Below are positions 22,651-38,739 of a stretch of 64,000 nucleotides of DNA, in pieces. Within the stretch, counting starts at the first letter, position 1. The number at the start of each line of letters is the position of its first letter. The stretch is taken from positions 21,220,981-21,284,980 of the forward strand of contig NC_045147.1 of NCBI RefSeq assembly GCF_008831285.2. The letters run 5' to 3'. Below the pieces are notes generated by a model, which was not told the origin of the DNA, made no database searches, and was given only the letters and a program-made list of their open reading frames with translations. The position numbers were made by a program, and so were the translations under genes. Source of the DNA: Nymphaea colorata (lineage: Eukaryota; Streptophyta; Magnoliopsida; Nymphaeales; Nymphaeaceae).

Positions 22651-24645
22651 ATGAATAGCCACAAAGAGAAAAACATTTTTTCCTCACATTCTGTGGAGGC
22701 ATTTCTCTGGATTTTGATTGTTCTGCTGAATTGTACCAGATTCTGCAACTGCGAGGAACTGGAGGATGAAGAATGGGCAATGGTGGGCAGAAAGGGCAGC
22801 CAGTTTGTGGTCAATAGCAGACCCTTCTATGTCAATGGCTTCAACACATACTGGCTGATGATCTTTGCTGTTGATGCCTCAACGAAGGGCAAAGTCAGTG
22901 AGATATTCCAGCAGGCTTCTTCTGTTGGCCTCTCAGTGTGCAGGACATGGGCTTTCAATGATGGTGGATGGAGAGCCTTGCAGAAATCACCTGGAGTTTA
23001 TGATGAAGACGTCTTCAAGGCAAGCGTTGAGTTTTAATTTCTCTATTCAATGACTACATGACCAAATATTATCACCATCATTAGACCTTCGATCTTGTGT
23101 TAAATCCTTTATATTTTTCTACGCGAGTCCGAAGCGAAATCGATCAACTGAACGCTCTTAAGAGCCGGGGAAAAACCCTTGAAATGAAGCTTTTTAGATC
23201 TTACACATTGGTGCAGGTCCTGCAGGATGATCGCCTTCTTGGGGAGGGCTTAATTAACAGTAACCAGCTCATGATCTTTGATTTGGATGTATTGTGGATG
23301 TTACAGGGACTAGACTTTGTGATTAGCGAGGCAAAGCGATACAAAATCAGGCTTATTTTGTCACTCTCAAACAACTGGGAGGCTTACGGTGGCAAAGCTC
23401 AGTATGTCAAATGGGGAAGATCTGCAGGCCTCAATCTCACTTCTGATGATGATTTCTTTTCAGATCCAACTCTCAAGGGCTACTTCAAATCTCATATCAA
23501 GGCAATCTTTCATTCTCTTTCAATGTTTCTGGTCTTTAGAGAGGCCATCCATTTTCTAAACTAAAACTACCGATAAATAGGTCTGGCATTATGGATATCC
23601 ATGATTTGATCCAAATTCAAAGGTGTCCAAACAGGAAGTGATGCCAACAACAGATTGTTAGTTGTTACGTCTCACATCCAGTTATCATCTGGTCGGATTC
23701 GAGGACCGTTATAGATTGAATTGGATCAAGAAAAGGAATCTCAAACCCGATGTGTATAATGTAAAGGGTCTTTCGACATATGCTTTTTACTAACAAAATA
23801 CGTTTGTATATATCCAGGTCTGGTACGACATGCAAGCAATACTGTGTCTCAAACCTGACCTCCACATTCGAGTTGGACATTTTTTTCGACCCATGAAGCA
23901 TTGTCATCAAAATGGTTTCTGCCCATATCCGGTTCTGTTTTCAGTTTTGTTCGGATATCTAATACAAACCAATCCATTGCAAACCACGAACCGGGTCTAG
24001 TACTGGATATAAAATATCACCTTGCCTAAGATTGAATCTACTTGGCTTATGGCTATGCTCACAGTCAACCGGTATTGGTTTGAAATCAAGTGAGACTGCT
24101 TGTCATATTTAAGTGCTAAACTAATTTTGTTGGTTAATAACAATGTTTAGCCTGTGACAAACTGCTGATCTATTGATTGTCATATGGCAGCTCACTTGTT
24201 TGGTTGACTGATTTTGTAGATTGATGATTATTGACTGCCCATTAGACAGTAGAAAATGGACTTCATATCCCCAAGTCGTAGAAATATAATAGCTCGTGCA
24301 GTGCATAAATTAGGAATAAATGTAGTTTGAACACTTATCTCTTCATTTCTACCAGGTCCAAATCGGATGCAAGATGTGGAACTTTGTCGCATTCCCGGGC
24401 AGTGTAAAATCCGGTGGCTAAGACCCATAACTGCTAGATTCATGGGGAATCTGAAGTCTGTGAGATTTGAACTCTAACTGCTTTTCTTGCATCAACTCCC
24501 TTGAGGCTAACATAATTTTAAGACTTGGAATAAAGGAAATATGTTGGGGATGTCTTGCTTTAGGTTACATTTACATGGATACCTTTTCTGGATCCATTTT
24601 TTAATGGTAGTTTCTTTGTAAATTCTTTTCCATACAATGTTGACG

Positions 24646-24696
<51 letters not shown>

Positions 24697-25132
24697 GACT
24701 GTCTTGACGAGAGTTAATAGCTTCACCAACGTGACGTACAAGGATGATCCGACCATCTTTGCCTGGGAGCTGATGAACGAGCCTCGGTGTTTATCAGACC
24801 CTTCTGGTGATCAGTTTCAGGTCATATGTGATTCAAGCACATACTTGTGTGTGTGTGTTGCACCTGCGCAAATCGAGCTTGCGGTTTGAACTGAAAAGTA
24901 GTGATTTTGGTGTTCAGGCATGGGTAGAAGAGATGTCAATGTACGTGAAGTCAATAGACCAAGCTCACCTGCTAGAGATTGGATCAGAAGGGTTTTATGG
25001 TCCTTCGAGCCCAGACAAGGTGCAATTCAATCCAAACACATCTGTAAAACAAGTCGGCACAGATTTTCTCAGAAACCATAAAGCTTTTGCCATTGATTTT
25101 GCTTCTGCGCACATATACGCCGATGCATGGTC

Positions 25133-25182
<50 letters not shown>

Positions 25183-25734
25183 AAGTATACCTTCCCTAGG
25201 AACAAGAACTATGTCCAACACATATTTCACTGTTAATGTTTTTAGAATATTACACCACTGGCAACAGACAGAAGCTAAACATGCTAACTTGCTTGGGTGT
25301 GTAGGATCACATCAACCGTCAGTGATGCTCACCTTCAGTTCACGAAAACATGGATGGAATCTCACATTAATGATGCAGAGAATGCACTTAATATGCCAAT
25401 TTTGTTCTCAGAATTTGGTGTTTCATCGAAAGATGGCGGTTATAACGACAGCTTTCGTGACACACTCATAAATACGGTCTATAGCACTCTGCTAAGCTCC
25501 ATAAAGAAGGGAGGAGGTGGTGGAGGAAGCCTTCTGTGGCAACTCTTCCCAGTGGGAACAGAGTACATGGATGATGGCTATGCAGTTTTTCTTTCTAAGT
25601 CACCCTCAACAGCAACAATCATCTCCCTTCAGTCAAAAAGAATGGATACGTTTAACTCCTTGTGCTCCTGGAGATGCCATTGGGGTTGCAAGAAGAAGAA
25701 AGTATTTGAACTATTTATGCATGCAGAAATGTGA
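22651..25734 (+). CDS. MAN: endo-1,4-beta-mannanase (GH5), secreted, tandem copy 2
   Basis: Five exons: 22651-23019, 23307-23501, 24698-24820, 24918-25129, 25305-25734. Each has the same length as in copy 1, and the product is again 442 residues. Signal peptide, the MNEP acid/base Glu216 and the SEFG nucleophile Glu336 are retained, so both copies look enzymatically competent. Differences cluster in exon 4 and the start of exon 5: NTFAQQI becomes NTSVKQV, YADTW becomes YADAW, ISSAIS becomes ITSTVS. The GC donors of introns 1 and 2 are preserved. The TG repeat before exon 3 is much longer than in copy 1 (about 24640-24694), and the CT repeat after the exon 4 donor is also expanded. Confidence 0.93.
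24640..24694 (+). repeat. (TG)n microsatellite abutting a splice acceptor
   Basis: About 22 or more TG units run up to GAAG|ACTGTC, the acceptor of mannanase exon 3. Copy 1 has only about five units (12940-12950). Confidence 0.9.
25134..25182 (+). repeat. (CT)n/(GT)n microsatellite after exon 4 donor
   Basis: A CT run followed by GT repeats begins a few bases after the donor of intron 4 in mannanase copy 2. The run in copy 1 (13391-13411) is shorter. Confidence 0.9.
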
Positions 25735-26016
25735 AGGTGTGTGGTCCTCTTTAGTGTGCTTGGCTATATATGCTTTCAGATGTAAACAAATATTGGTTTC
25801 TTATGATACTGTAAGTTGCACGTCCTGCACTGCTCTTCCTATCAAGCCTGCCAAGGATCAGAAAATTGTCTAGAAGCAATTATTGCATGGATTATGTTAA
25901 TCATGACACTGTATCCATTTTATAATACTCAATTTCATGTGAGCAAAAGGAGAGTGAATTTAAATCACTACAAAAAAGAGAATTGTTATCTTTGAATGTG
26001 GGTGTATACCATTAAG

Positions 26017-26800
26017 CAATGTTATCCGTATCGTACGATACGGACGCGTATCGTACGATACGTATCGTATAGGTCAAGAAAACCTATACGATACGTGTTT
26101 GAAACACGATACGCGTCTGTATCGTATGCGTATCGTCTGTATCGTACGATACATGTTTGAAACACAATACGCGTCCGTATCGTACGATACGGGCGATACA
26201 CCTCTGTATCGTACGATACGGGAGAAAACACATATTTCTTTATTTTTTAAAAGTTTAAACACTCCTCCCCCTCTCTCTTCTTGTATTTAAAGACTCCAAT
26301 AGACATAGGAGGGAGAGATTTTGCCCATTTTCATCAAAAATAACCAAGGATTCATCAATTTGGAAGATATTATCGTTGAATCAGGAAAGATGATAACTAT
26401 ATGTTTTGAACTTATAAAATTGTGATGTAATCTAAGTCCTAAAACTCCAAGTCCTAAGACTCTAAGTCCTAAGATTCTATAAAATTTTCAAGTTTAAAAT
26501 CGTGATGGATGTTTATATGTTATTCTTGAAAATTTGATTTCTTATTTTTTAATGTGTCGTTAATACACATGAATGTTCCTTATGTATGATGATCTTTTTT
26601 ATATTTGAATACATTTTTCTTAATTTCTGATTTTTTGTTCATTTTTTTCAGATTTTTAATGATTTTTCTCTATTTTTTATGATTTTTAAATATTTTTTAA
26701 AATAAAAAAATTAATTTTACGATACGCTACGCTATGTTTGCGATACGGCGTATAGGTCGGCTTGACCGATACGCGATACGCTACGCCTTTTATAACATTG
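26017..26800. mobile_element. non-autonomous hAT-like element, 784 bp
   Basis: This is absent from the matching place in the left unit (about 14285). It is flanked by the direct repeat CCATTAAG (26009-26016 and 26801-26808), an 8-bp target duplication as made by hAT elements. The ends are inverted copies of CAATGTTAT. Both subterminal parts are crowded with CGTATCG/CGATACG words, and the middle is AT-rich with no transposase frame. It inserted after the segmental duplication. Confidence 0.85.
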
Positions 26801-26808
26801 CCATTAAG

Positions 26809-28433
26809 CATAATAGTTTTGGATTGCAAAAGTTGCTCCTTCTCAATAGATCATATCTGGTTGTGATTATATCAGATATGGCCCTTCTGTGCACGCTATA
26901 TAGCAATATACATGTGAGCAAGCGCAGAACGACTGTCATAAGGTAGACATGCAATCCCCGGTGAGATGGACTGGCTGCTTGCTTATAAGTTATAACTGAA
27001 GCATAAAGAAAACACAGCAAGTTTTATAAATCTTTCCGACACAAATTAAGGAGACAGAAGTCGATATCAGAAAAGTAAAAGATAGTGTAGTTGGAGTACT
27101 CTGATAGACTACAGATTTAGTCAAGCAATGGCAGAAAACTCCCTCTTGGTCTTCCAAGACTAGTATTGTCTTGTGAATGAAGCCATGCTAACACAGAACA
27201 GTTTCAAGAAGTTCCTGGTCTTCCTTGTTTTCCAGATGATATTTTTACAGGTGTCAACTTTCGACATGGAAACACATCCTCCATGTGAGACACTAGATCC
27301 AGCCAACCCATTTGCAGGCGAAAATGATGTATGGTTATTCATCCACTTTTCCAGCTTATGGATTAAGAGTAAAAAATAACTTCAACTTCTATGATACATG
27401 TTTAACATGCATTTGCATATCATATATACATCTGCTTTGGAATCTGCCAACTTTAAGAGATAATCATATTTCTAATGTCATCTGCTCGGAAACATGAAGT
27501 GGAGTGTTGTTTGACAAAGCCTAACCGTGACTCTGTTACAAGTGGCTAAGCTGCTCAAGCTACAAAATTTTCCAATCTAAATCAATTGTTGGCTTGTCTC
27601 TGTTTCTTAGTTTTACTGGTACACTCTTTCCTCATGCATTTGGCTCTGGCTTTTCTTCTTCACGCATTTTCTTAATCCCCAAGAAATGAGATGCAGGGTG
27701 CTTGTGCTTCTTAGTTGATAATAACTTCAACCTGCAAACAGTCGAAAGCAAGTCAAATATTATATACTGAGTAAGCATGTACAACACTATAAGTATGGCG
27801 TATGCATGTAAGGGTTAGAGAGATAGAGACGCATGCAAAGGCAGAAGGGTATCACAGCTCTCAAAACTCAAAAGGGTACGCTATTATAAGCTTAAACTAT
27901 ACAATGTTGGAAATTATTTACCGTATCCTCAAGGATCTAAATTCACTAATTAGCAGTTGTAATGCATCAAAGAGAATCACCAGCACATATCCTCAATTAT
28001 CAGTAGGTAGACAGTAAACAAAGAGTAAAGGCCAAGTGCCATGGGCTTCAAGAAAAATGGTGAAGGATATGAAATTTCGTGCAGAACGTTTAAACTGGCA
28101 ATAACAATACCACAACATTATGACGAGAAAAAGAAGCTGACCATTCATTAAATTACCATTTCTATAACAAAATGGTGCCACATTGTATGAGTTTTGCAGA
28201 CCAATTTGAGCAGCTTGAATCAAGGATGAAACTCAGATGTGCTTATAAACACACAAATCCAAAAAGGGGCAGTTAGTGTCGCACGACTTAATGTTCTTAA
28301 TTTTCATAACATTAGTGCATAATTTCCATTTCAAAAGAATGAAATGCAGAAAAAGAAAAATCTATAACATGCACTTTTTGACTCGTAAAATTAGACAAGG
28401 AATGAAATTCTCACATTGGTGCATTTAGAAAAT
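26809..28433. other. convergent intergenic region between mannanase 2 and STN8
   Basis: Counterpart of 14290-15861, highly similar, with no frame kept open in both units. It should contain the STN8 3' UTR at its right end. Confidence 0.5.
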
Positions 28434-31097
28434 TCACTGGCTAGCAATGCTTAGCTTTGAAAAGGCAGCAGCTGCTCGGTCACCACCAAGCAGAAAATAA
28501 GGATGTCGGAGAGCGGCAGCAGCAGATAAACGGCCCCGTCTAAAGGACCCTCTTTCTGAAATGAGTTTTGTGACCAAGTCCCAACCTCTCCCGGATTCAA
28601 GTTCAAGTATACTCAAGTCCGGCCTCAGTCGAGTGTTTCCCCTCCATTTCTTCAAATCATATCCAGCATTTTTTATTTCGGATTTAAAATTTTTTATACC
28701 TGCTGATGACCTCAGCGTAGGAATAGCCATCTGCAGAAGTATCACTCCAGCAGAATACATATCAAACAGATCGGGACTGTTTAGCTGCAAAAACACATAA
28801 GGAAATCGAATTCCATCAGCCCACATGCTCCAAAAGGCAGAAATATGTATATAATTAGGTAAATCTGATATAATTATTGTTATGCTGGATTTTTAAGTTT
28901 TTTGTACTTAAGCGAGAAGGTTCTCACAAAATCATCTTAGAAAGAGCTCATTTAAAAATCTGAAATGGTTCTTGCATTGTTTGGCCACGGAAGGAACAAA
29001 GAAAGAAAAACATCCCACCATGTCGAGAAAGCCCTAGAATGAGTATGTTTCCTTTTCTTATTCTCTCAAGGCCAGTAAAAATAAAGCACAAAGCCACACC
29101 TGCCACAGAATTGGAGAAAAAAGAGCTGCAATGGGTGCCGGGGGAGGACTTGGTGTCTCTTCTGGAAGCACAAACAGCTCTGGGGGACAATAGTCTGGAT
29201 CAAGCAGTCCCCGATCTGGTACATAGTTCTTGCCAATTCGTAAATCAGTTGCAGCCCCAAAATCAATAAGCTTTATCTGCCCTTTTCTGGTGACCACCAA
29301 GTTTGCTGGCTTTACATCTCGATGAACAATGCCTGTATCATGAATCTTCCTGAGAGAAGTGATAATTTGACGCATTATCTGTTTGATGATCAATGCATTC
29401 CTTTGGGTAGTATCCATTCCCTTTAAAACACGTCCAAACATTATGGATTCCAAGTTCATTGGGAAATTGCGGTCTCTCATGTAGTCAGCCAGAGTCAGAT
29501 CCCCCTGGTGAATGTTGGCACAATGAAAGTATATACAGTTACAGCAAGCCAGAAGGATAGGAAATTTCCCTTTAGCAACAGAAAATCTATTCATATAATT
29601 GCACAATGCAAGGATTCAGACACTACAATCAAAGTAAATTAGGTTCAAGGCCCAATTCACCCAGGAAATGGCTTCAACAATGTGGCCTGATTTGGGATAC
29701 CTCTTATATTGGGACCATAGATTTTACAATCTTCAGCAACTTGAAGTCTACTAGAGAGTACAGCCTGCATGCTTTAAGTGTTCTATGTGGCAAAAGTCCT
29801 GAGCCAAGCATTTATCGACCATTGGCGATAATTTTTAGCGCCGGAAGTACAACATGAACTTGCCAAGAAGCCACATAAGAACATTTTGGAAAATATTTTT
29901 ACCGTTAACATGAATCGCTAAAGCTTCCAGTTGAGTACCTCAAATTTCCAAACAAGCCATTTGCCACCTTTGGTAAATTGTGAAACTGTTTTATCAGCCA
30001 CGAAACTCCCGAGGAATTCAGCACAAGTCTCTGGAGCAGCTCTTGAGAGTCTATAGTTGAACCACTCCTCAAAGTCACCACATTCTTTGGCTCCTTCAAT
30101 TTCAACCTTGACCTGCTTAGCAGAAAATTGTTGGTCTTGCATGCATACATAGGATAAACAGGCATATATCGGTAGTGCAATTTTGTGATGTGACATAGGA
30201 GCACAAGGACAGTCCTTCACCTATCAATATCATCAAATGTTCCTTACAGCAATTGTGTGAATACTCGTGTAATGAAGATATGTATGACTGTCATTTTGGT
30301 CTCTGAACGACCAGTCATTTTGTTCTCAGAACAACCAACCAGAAGAGACCAAAAGAAACAGTTAAGTAGGGAAATGCAACGTTTTGAAAGAGAGAAGCAC
30401 AAGTCCTTGACAAAATTGACCCAGCCACAGGAACGTGTAGCCAGATCAGAGAGAAAGAGAGGGTGCAAACCTTCTTAAGAATGACCTTCTGAGAATTCTT
30501 AAACCTTTCATCCATTTGTGGGCTTCTGACCCTCCTCCCCGTCCTCCTCACCGCTTCCTCCTCCTGCAACCCAGAATTCTTGGGCACCATTGCCCCATAA
30601 TAAACCACCCCAAACGTTCCTTCGCCCAACCTGTCCCCTAGCACAAAATCCGTCCTCTTCAGGTTCCTCCTCCCTAAGACACTATCAAGACCTAGTTGCA
30701 AGGGAGCCAAAAGATAAGCATCGATTGCACCGATCAACACTCCAGGTCTTGCATTCAAGTAAATCCAACTGAAACCGATAAAAGACAGGACCCAAATCCT
30801 CTGCCTCTCTGGCAAATCCTCAATGCTCTGAACAAGAGATAGACCGTATTTAACCAATGGAAGCACAAACCCATATTCTTCCAATCCTGAAGAGCTAAAA
30901 GCAGTGGCTAAATTATGCGAGAGATCTCCAAAAATGGCTTTTAGCCTTGTTGGGTTTTTTTGAGCAGGACTCCTGATGATGAAAGAATGGCCTTTGAACA
31001 GTAGGCAGGTGGAAGGAGGTTGAGATATGCACGGTGAGAGGAAAGAGGAACTGGGTTTTGGAGAGGACATAGTCGGGAACAGAAAGGAGGAAGCCAT
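28434..31097 (-). CDS. STN8: serine/threonine protein kinase STN8 (chloroplast thylakoid)
   Basis: Four exons on minus: 30471-31097, 29939-30112, 29100-29504, 28434-28784, giving 518 residues (Arabidopsis STN8 is about 495). STN8 phosphorylates photosystem II core proteins such as D1, D2, CP43 and PsbH, and this affects PSII repair. A Ser-rich transit peptide opens the protein, followed by a hydrophobic stretch near residues 101-136, the glycine loop GEGTFGVV (158-165), VILKK with the ATP lysine, the STN8-specific CGDFEEWFNYRLSRAAPETC (220-239), HRDVKPAN (328-335), DFGAATDLRIGKNY (348-361) and LDPDYCPPEL. The C-terminus contains RRGRLSAAAALRHPYFLLGG. I chose MASSF at 31097 by family similarity; an in-frame ATG eight codons upstream (31121) is the alternative. 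It is the only complete copy in the window. Confidence 0.95.
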
Positions 31098-31121
31098 AGA
31101 AGCAGAAAAAACAGAGAACAA

Positions 31122-32163
31122 GCTAGTGTATTGTTTGTTGTTAGAAGTTGGGATTTGTGTTTGTAAGCATCTAGGCTGCTGAATCTCGCTAGGGGAAGAG
31201 GTGCCCTTTTGGCCACGTCGGATTTTCCGGTTATCAAGAATTTGAGGTCAGCATGATTCCTAAGAAAAGACTGCTTTCCCAACGCCCACAGTCGGTTTTG
31301 AGTTCCCGTTACCATCCGCAGGGATTTTATTTACAAAAAGAAGAATGTCAGCCTGATTTCCGTGAGAAATTGTCGTGGAGTTCATAATATATCGAAAAAA
31401 ATGTGGGCCGCGAACAAGTTTGTTTTTCGTTCAGAAAAGAAAAAGGATAAAGTGTCTCCTTTGATGCGTATCAGACGATGTCCAACAATAGTTTTATCAT
31501 GCACACATAAGCTTTTCAAAGCTTTTAAAAATCAATATCTCCAAATAGGAGAACATTTTTTGCTCAAGAAATTGTTTTTATACAGAATATTGTCATCGGT
31601 AGGAGTGCAGTTTGGCATGAAGACCCATAGCAGCCCAAAAATCGGTATCTTAACGCGTCCGGGCAGCAAAATCTACAAAGCCTTTGGGCTGCCAACGCAG
31701 TACTGCGGATCTTCATTTTTAGAATCGAAGGAGAAAATATAGTCATGAAACCATGCACGGACTCCCAACCCAAGGTAACAGATTGAACATATAGAACTAG
31801 CATATTGCACGTTGCTCTACCAAGGACCATACTCACACCGTTTGCAAGCTCCATCTCTTTAGTGATTCGGCCTAGCAACCTCACACCAAAAAAAATGTGA
31901 ACGATAGATTGTTAAATATCGTGATCAGCAGATAATGCAAAATGCTTCACATTTAGCAATTTTACCTTCCATATGGATCATCCTTATGAGTGAGTGCATG
32001 CTTCAAAAAAAGCATGCTAGTTCAATTTGCACATCGGGAAGGAATAAAAAGACTACGAAAGCACAGTAGGCAGAAAGTATGGCAGCAGCTCAGTCTGCAT
32101 AAGCTGAAAAGTAATGGCAATAACAATGTAGCTGGGGACAAATAGCGTTAAAAAAAGGTTTGG
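31122..32163. other. intergenic region between STN8 and S6K
   Basis: This holds the STN8 promoter and leader at its left and the S6K 3' flank at its right. A minus-strand open frame at 31564-31884 has no recognisable domain. No repeat structure stands out. Confidence 0.5.
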
Positions 32164-36669
<4,506 letters not shown>

Positions 36670-36671
36670 CT

Positions 36672-38633
36672 CTGAAATCTTCAAATAACCACAACAGTAG
36701 AAGACAAGCGAACAACTGTTCACTACTAAGGGTGGTTTGTTCCAAGAGCCTTTAGCGCCCAAACTGAAGCAGAACGACTTCTAACAACAGCCTTCAACAA
36801 GGGAAAGTTTATGTAAACAACTGTAGCTCCAAAGAATCTGGGAAAGAGGCAAACAAGAGATCCAGAAAAAGAAACTGTTCTTGTTTCCCAATCTGCAGGA
36901 AACTGTTGTTGCACTGTGCTTCTTGAATTCATGAAGTTTATGTTGCGGAAATTCTGGCCCAAAACAGTATAATTGTATAAGTTGAAGAAGAGAAGGTATA
37001 ATAAAAACACACACAGAAACTACTGACGAATAACCAATTCCTTGTTCCTAATTTTTTTTTTTCACTTCGATCAAGCCGTGTTAATCCAGAAAACTAAAAA
37101 ATAATGTCTCAATCACAAAATAAGGGGAAAAAAAGGAAAACGAAAAAGATCCCTATGTTTATGACTTTATTCACAGGTCTAGAAAAAGATACTTCCGGGG
37201 TCTTCACTTTCCAGGTTCTCAAAAGTATGGCATTTTATTTTCTGGAAAATGCAGCTTTTAGTAGACCTAGAAAATCTGGAAACCAAAAGCCGGTTTTTGA
37301 TTTCCTTCCTTTTGGATGCATCTATGAAGCTTGGAAGATCCAAAATAGGCTCTGTCTTCGTTTTTCGTGGCACATCATAATCAAACATACAAAGAGCAAA
37401 CAACCAATCTACAAGATCCATACAAGCATGTTTCCTACATGAATTCAGCTTGTTTTCGACCTGTCTAGCTTAGTTCTGCCTCAGTGATACACAGATTGGT
37501 AAAAGTCAAAGTCCAAAACTAGGACAAGATTGGCCTGGATAGGAAGGGACTGAAGTTAATCAAGGAGGCGGAGAAGAAGGATAACTATTGGAGCTTCGCG
37601 ATGGAGCACTTGTCCGAGGGGATGATTTTAGCAAGAGATGTCGTGGTGGTCGTCTCGTGGGAGTGCACTGGTGGTGATGGTGGTACTGGATGGGTTCGGA
37701 GACATTTGCAAGGGTTTGGAGAAGGAGGGCTTGGACCTCCTCGAACGGCCTTTGGCTTGGCGGTCGATGAAGATGGTCCATCCACCCTCCATTCTTCAAC
37801 CTCAACCAGAGAGAGGGATAAGGAGAGAGGACCAGAGGGAGAAACGGGAAGACACATAACCGACACCGAGGGGGGAAATTGGAGGAAACGAGAGAATGGA
37901 TAGAGAAATGCGCGCCGTAGGCTTTTGAAAACAAGAAAATTTTTATCATTGCTGAGTGATGACAAAAGGACTACATCACCTAAACGAGACCATCAACCAG
38001 GGCCTTGACAGACATCAAGAAGAAAGCACATCAATCGCAATCAAAATAAACGAAGGAAAAACAATCCACCCGCAGAAATCATACAAACCGATCGACAAAA
38101 TACGGTCACCAGAACAAAAGGGGCAAAAAAGAATCCTCCGGAATTCGGTAATTGGTAATCGAAATGAGAGCAACCGCGTATATCAAATCATAAAGCCGAA
38201 TTCAAATTCTTGAACATCGTCAAAAGAACAAATCCGCCCAGAGACACGCAACATTTACAAATCAAAGATGATCAAACAGCAGAGAGTTGGAAAACCCACC
38301 AGATTTGGATCTCCGTCAGGAAACAACGACAACGAACCATCAACAAGAACGAGAGATCCGCGCAGCGAGCCTCGGGAAGGGATCACCCGCCCCAGAGAGA
38401 GTCCACCACCACCACGCAGAACGATTCAGAACCCAAAACGCTGGATGACCAATTCGCAGCACGAATTATCCACCAGAAAGGAATCGGAGAAAGCCACAGG
38501 AACACCCACACCAATCCCCAACGCCCCCCAATCCCAACCCCGGTTCCCTCTTTAGGATCTGAAACGGGATACACCGAGAGGGAAGGAGGGAGGGGCGGGA
38601 GGAAGAAGAGGAAGGTGGTGGTGGGTGGCGTAC
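36672..38633 (-). other. predicted 5' UTR intron of S6K
   Basis: A donor GAG|GTACGC at the 38634/38633 border and an acceptor ATTTCAG|AG at 36671 bracket a stretch with no recognised gene. Several open frames lie here on both strands (around 37560-37965 and 37956-38683), but none shows a known domain and they overlap on opposite strands. Confidence 0.45.
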
Positions 38634-38705
38634 CTCAGCAGACAACCGAACCAAGAGGATCACGCTTCTTCGCGGCTCTATAACGCCTTCTCGGCAGCCC
38701 GCCAT
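38634..38705 (-). promoter_or_regulatory. S6K leader exon with upstream open reading frame
   Basis: An ATG at 38705 opens 24 codons (MAGCREGVIEPRR...) up to the donor at 38634. If joined to 36671 it continues six codons and stops after the main ATG in another frame, making an overlapping uORF. A T18-plus tract lies just upstream (38713-38736). Splicing and transcription start are inferred. Confidence 0.4.
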
Positions 38706-38739
38706 CTCCAACTCCTTTTTTTTTTTTTTTTTTTTGCAA

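Larger units (their letters stand above)
18095..31028. repeat. tandem segmental duplication, right unit
   Basis: This begins inside a copy of PYG7 intron 1 and ends inside STN8 exon 1 (about 31021-31028, where the match to 18080-18094 fades). The join shows only a few bases of shared sequence (around ATAAAACT), which suggests end joining or microhomology rather than recombination between long repeats. Contents are orphan PYG7 exon 1, mannanase copy 2, a hAT-like insertion and functional STN8. Confidence 0.95.

Noticed and set aside
26017-26260. CGTATCG palindromes considered as a CRISPR-like or satellite array
   Set aside because: Irregular spacing and terminal repeats with a target duplication show it to be the end of a transposable element.
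31564-31884. 106-codon minus-strand frame between STN8 and S6K
   Set aside because: No domain, poor codon pattern, no splice context.
37560-38683. Several overlapping frames on both strands behind S6K exon 1
   Set aside because: Low-complexity, no domain, mutually antisense, and inside the predicted S6K leader intron.
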